NCBI GenBank assembly: GCA_003157225.1 | Contig: PMIZ01000475.1 | Location: 8,783-17,089, forward strand | Direction: 5' to 3' | DNA: 8,307 nt | DNA from: Actinomycetota bacterium | GTDB lineage: Bacteria; Actinomycetota; Thermoleophilia; RBG-16-64-13 | Shown: positions 6,105 through 8,307 of the stretch, piece after piece | Numbering within the stretch: position 1 is the first letter of the stretch | How the letters are laid out: every line of letters starts with the position of its first letter | The notes under the pieces: model-generated | Database searches by the model: none | Told to the model about the DNA's origin: nothing | What the model saw: the letters and a program-made list of their open reading frames with translations, nothing else | Made by a program: the position numbers and the translations under genes

Positions 6105-7847
6105 GTGGACCGAAGGGTCATATTGATCGTCGATCTCGCCGCGGGCTCATCGCGCACCGAGGAGATCGAGGTCCCCGGGACTCTGGGCCTGGGTGGAAAG
6201 ACCCTGGGCATCCGGCTGCTCGAGAAGTACCTTGACCCGCGGGCGGACGTCCTGGCCCCCGAAAACGTCATCGTTCTCCTGCCAAGTCCGATATCCGCGT
6301 GTGGTATGTCGGGCTCGAACCGCTTCGGTGCCTTCAGTAGGAGCCCGCTCACCGGTATCTGGCTGGAATGCTACTGCGGAGGCTCCTTCGCCCGGGCGCT
6401 TCGCGAGACGGGATGGGACGGCGTGGTGATCACGGGGGCGGCCGCCGGCCCGGTCCACGTCCACCTCGACGCCGGCGGGGCCGATATCCGCCAGGCGGAC
6501 GGTCTGTGGGGAAAGGATGCTTTTGCGACGGAGGGGGAGGTGCTCTCCCAGCTGGAGAAACGCTCGGCGGTCCTCGTCATCGGGGTCGCGGGGGAGAAGT
6601 TGGTGAGGGTCGCCGCCGTCATGCACGAGGAAGCTCACAGTCTGGGCCGCGGAGGTCTGGGGGCCGTCTTCGGGAGCAAGCTGCTGAAGGCGGTAAGCGT
6701 CACGTCTCCCGGACCGCTCAAGCTCGAGATACAAGAGCAGTTCGCGCAGACCCGTAGGGAGGTTTCCCAGCTCGCGGTCGACTCGCCGACGGCGACCACC
6801 TATCACACCTACGGCACTCCCGTCATGGTCGGCCTCCTGAACGAAGCGGGCACGTTCCCCACTGACTTCTTCTCCAAGGGAGTTGCCCCACATCGAGCCA
6901 CTCTCGAGGTCGAGCACTGGAAGGAGTGGGCTACGGTGGACAGCGACACCTGTTCCCCGTGCCCGCTTCGCTGCCGCAAGCGATACACCCTCACCGAGGG
7001 GCCCGAGGCCGGACGCGAGTATCACCAGCCGGAGTACGAGACCCTCTACACGTTCGGTGGCTCGTGCATGGTGGAGCATGCGCGCGACGTGATGAAGTTG
7101 AACGAGATCTGCAACCGGCTGGGCGTAGACACTATCAGCGCGGGCAACCTGGTGGCGGTCGCGATGAAGGGCAAGCAGCTGGGGCTGATCGAGGATGGCC
7201 CCGCTCCTGGAGATGTTCAGGCCATGGCCGCGCTTCTCGAGGCCATAGCCGCGAGGTCCACTCGGATCGGCGACATACTGGCCGAGGGTATGGATCCCGC
7301 CCTCGACACCTTCGGGATGAGCGAGTGGTCCATCACCTCCAAAGGCATGGACCCGGCGGGCTACGAGCCACGCAGGCTGCACAGCATGGCCCTCAGCTAC
7401 GCCGTGAGTGTTCGGGGCGCTTGTCATCTCCGGGCCACCTTCTACAAGGCGGAGCTCGGCGGCCTCCTCGCCGGACTGGACGACCAGGCGTTCGTGCAGA
7501 CTTACATCGACTGGGAAGACCGGATGCTCATCCTAGACAGCCTGGTCATGTGCCGCTTCTACCGGGACCTCATGACCTGGCCGCGCCTCGCCTCGGCGGT
7601 CGAGCAGCTGAGCAGCCTTCCCGCCGCCAAGGAGCAGCTCGAGGAGCTCTCTAACGACACCATCACCCACATCCGCAGGCTCAACATGAAGCTGGGCATG
7701 ACGCCGGCGGATGATACGGTCGCGGAGCGGTTCTTCCACGAAGCCACCGACAGGGCGCCGGCGCTCGACCGTGAGGAGCTGCAGCGACGCGTCAGCATCT
7801 ATTGGCAGAAGCGCGGCTGGACCGAGAATGGGCTGCCGCCCGGCTGA
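6105..7847 (+). CDS. Aldehyde:ferredoxin oxidoreductase family protein (tungsten/molybdopterin enzyme)
   Basis: An AOR-family enzyme that oxidises aldehydes to carboxylic acids with ferredoxin as electron acceptor, using a bis-pterin tungsten (or Mo) centre and one [4Fe-4S] cluster in the cytoplasm. The GTG at 6105 has GGAGG at 6092-6096, and the 580-residue length is near the family norm. An N-terminal AOR domain (about 5-205) includes SNRFGAFSRSPLTG (Arg73) and SLGRGGLGAVFGSK (Arg182), typical pterin-contacting segments. The cluster ligands are CSPCPLRC (C283, C286, C290) plus C483. The two pterin-binding Asp motifs are DTISAGN (Asp342) and DSLVMC (Asp478-Cys483). Glu312, Tyr420 and His441 are spaced like the active-site residues of Pyrococcus furiosus formaldehyde oxidoreductase (Glu308, Tyr416, His437, recalled from the literature), and Arg473 and Arg484 flank the last cysteine. 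It is probably cotranscribed with the transaminase 43 bp upstream. No ferredoxin-like small subunit or pterin synthesis gene is present in the window. The substrate is inferred, not shown. Confidence 0.93.
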   Translation: MDRRVILIVDLAAGSSRTEEIEVPGTLGLGGKTLGIRLLEKYLDPRADVLAPENVIVLLPSPISACGMSGSNRFGAFSRSPLTGIWLECYCGGSFARALRETGWDGVVITGAAAGPVHVHLDAGGADIRQADGLWGKDAFATEGEVLSQLEKRSAVLVIGVAGEKLVRVAAVMHEEAHSLGRGGLGAVFGSKLLKAVSVTSPGPLKLEIQEQFAQTRREVSQLAVDSPTATTYHTYGTPVMVGLLNEAGTFPTDFFSKGVAPHRATLEVEHWKEWATVDSDTCSPCPLRCRKRYTLTEGPEAGREYHQPEYETLYTFGGSCMVEHARDVMKLNEICNRLGVDTISAGNLVAVAMKGKQLGLIEDGPAPGDVQAMAALLEAIAARSTRIGDILAEGMDPALDTFGMSEWSITSKGMDPAGYEPRRLHSMALSYAVSVRGACHLRATFYKAELGGLLAGLDDQAFVQTYIDWEDRMLILDSLVMCRFYRDLMTWPRLASAVEQLSSLPAAKEQLEELSNDTITHIRRLNMKLGMTPADDTVAERFFHEATDRAPALDREELQRRVSIYWQKRGWTENGLPPG

Positions 7848-7907
7848 GACCACCGGGACTGAGCCCCGCGCGGCCGACACCAGCGGGACCGCCCGGCGCG
7901 TCCACGC
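7848..7907. other. Convergent intergenic gap without a clear terminator
   Basis: Sixty bp separate the stop codons of two convergent genes. Short weak stems such as CGGG-ACCG-CCCG occur, but none has a T-run on either strand, so no intrinsic terminator can be called. Rho-dependent termination, or transcripts overlapping into the opposite gene, would fit. Confidence 0.5.
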
Positions 7908-8307
7908 TCATGTAACCAGGCGTCTGACCTCTTCGGCGATGGCCTCGCCCATCTCCCTCGTGCCGGCCGTACCGCCCAGGTCGTAGGTCACGTGCTTGCC
8001 CTCGCCGATGACGGCGCGCGTGCCCTGGAAAAGGGCGCGCGCAGCTCTCGCTTCTCCCAAATGACCGAGCATCATCGCGGCCGAAAGGATGAGAGCCGTG
8101 GGGTTTACCTTGTTCAAGCCGGCGTACTGGGGCGCGGAGCCGTGCACCGCCTCAAACACGGCCATCTCCCGCCCGATGTTGGCGCCAGGCGCCACTCCCA
8201 AGCCCCCTACCAAGCCCGCGCACAGGTCGCTCAGAATGTCTCCATACAGGTTAGGGCACAGAAGCACGTCGTATTGCTCGGGTTTCTGCACGAGCTGCAT
8301 GCACATG
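7908..8307 (-). CDS. Isocitrate/isopropylmalate dehydrogenase family protein (C-terminal part; continues off the right edge)
   Basis: This is the C-terminal part (about 132 residues) of a beta-decarboxylating dehydrogenase that oxidises a 2-hydroxy acid (isocitrate, homoisocitrate or 3-isopropylmalate) with NAD(P)+ and Mg2+. Family enzymes are usually about 330-420 residues, so most of the gene lies beyond 8307 and the first Met in the window is internal. Visible motifs are [19 protein letters not shown] with the metal-binding Asp residues of GDILSD, PGANIG, the cofactor-binding FEAVHGSAP, and [20 protein letters not shown] and [13 protein letters not shown] resemble NAD-type isocitrate and homoisocitrate dehydrogenases more than bacterial LeuB, which typically has NMFGDILSD and YEPVHGSAP. 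The cofactor-selecting segment reads [10 protein letters not shown], not clearly NAD or NADP type. It is convergent with the oxidoreductase gene. Its closeness to the ilv cluster leaves an isopropylmalate role possible, so no gene symbol is assigned. Confidence 0.9.
   Translation of the reverse strand, partial: MCMQLVQKPEQYDVLLCPNLYGDILSDLCAGLVGGLGVAPGANIGREMAVFEAVHGSAPQYAGLNKVNPTALILSAAMMLGHLGEARAARALFQGTRAVIGEGKHVTYDLGGTAGTREMGEAIAEEVRRLVT

Noticed and set aside
6147..7427. Open frame of 426 codons on the minus strand opposite the oxidoreductase gene
   Set aside because: Low-complexity shadow composition and fully antisense to a gene with intact AOR motifs.
7848..7907. Bidirectional terminator between the convergent genes
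   Set aside because: Only 4-bp stems are present and there are no T-runs on either strand.
1..8307. CRISPR arrays, tRNA or rRNA genes, insertion sequences or phage remnants
   Set aside because: No regularly spaced repeats, cloverleaf-like segments, transposase-like frames or terminal inverted repeats were seen. The window is almost fully occupied by metabolic genes.

Overview
The window is a GC-rich (by eye roughly 60-65%), tightly packed stretch of bacterial chromosome. It carries most of the branched-chain amino acid (Ile/Val) pathway on the minus strand, a divergent two-gene unit on the plus strand, and the 3' end of a third unit on the minus strand. An anaerobe is the best guess. The dihydroxy-acid dehydratase is of the oxygen-sensitive [4Fe-4S] type, and there is a tungsten/molybdopterin aldehyde:ferredoxin oxidoreductase. 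The aminotransferase N-terminus resembles actinobacterial GabT proteins, so a deep-branching anaerobic actinobacterium (or another high-GC anaerobe) is plausible, but no phylogenetic marker in the window settles this.

Layout. The minus strand, read from 4600 down to 1, has ilvD, a 150-bp gap containing inverted repeats, ilvB, ilvN (ATGA overlap with ilvB), and 30 bp later ilvC, which runs off the left edge. The likely transcription start is in the 153-bp divergent region 4601-4753, where a sigma70-like promoter for ilvD overlaps a 14-bp palindrome. The plus strand from 4754 has a class III (GabT-like) aminotransferase, a 43-bp gap, then an aldehyde:ferredoxin oxidoreductase ending at 7847. 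A 60-bp convergent gap separates it from the C-terminal end of an isocitrate/isopropylmalate dehydrogenase family gene that enters from the right on the minus strand.

How the genes work together. IlvBN condenses pyruvate (or pyruvate plus 2-oxobutyrate), IlvC reduces and isomerises the product, and IlvD dehydrates it to the branched 2-oxo acid. On the other strand, the transaminase would turn an omega-amino acid such as GABA into a semialdehyde. The adjacent tungsten enzyme could oxidise that to the dicarboxylate with reduction of ferredoxin. This would be a ferredoxin-reducing counterpart of the usual GabT/GabD route. That coupling is an inference from adjacency, family chemistry and residue positions.

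The points most worth a second look are: the transaminase-tungsten oxidoreductase pair and the formaldehyde-oxidoreductase-like residues of the latter; a five-cysteine insertion in the aminotransferase; an IlvC cofactor loop lacking the usual NADPH-phosphate-binding Arg and Ser residues; and a possibly structured RNA leader ahead of ilvB.
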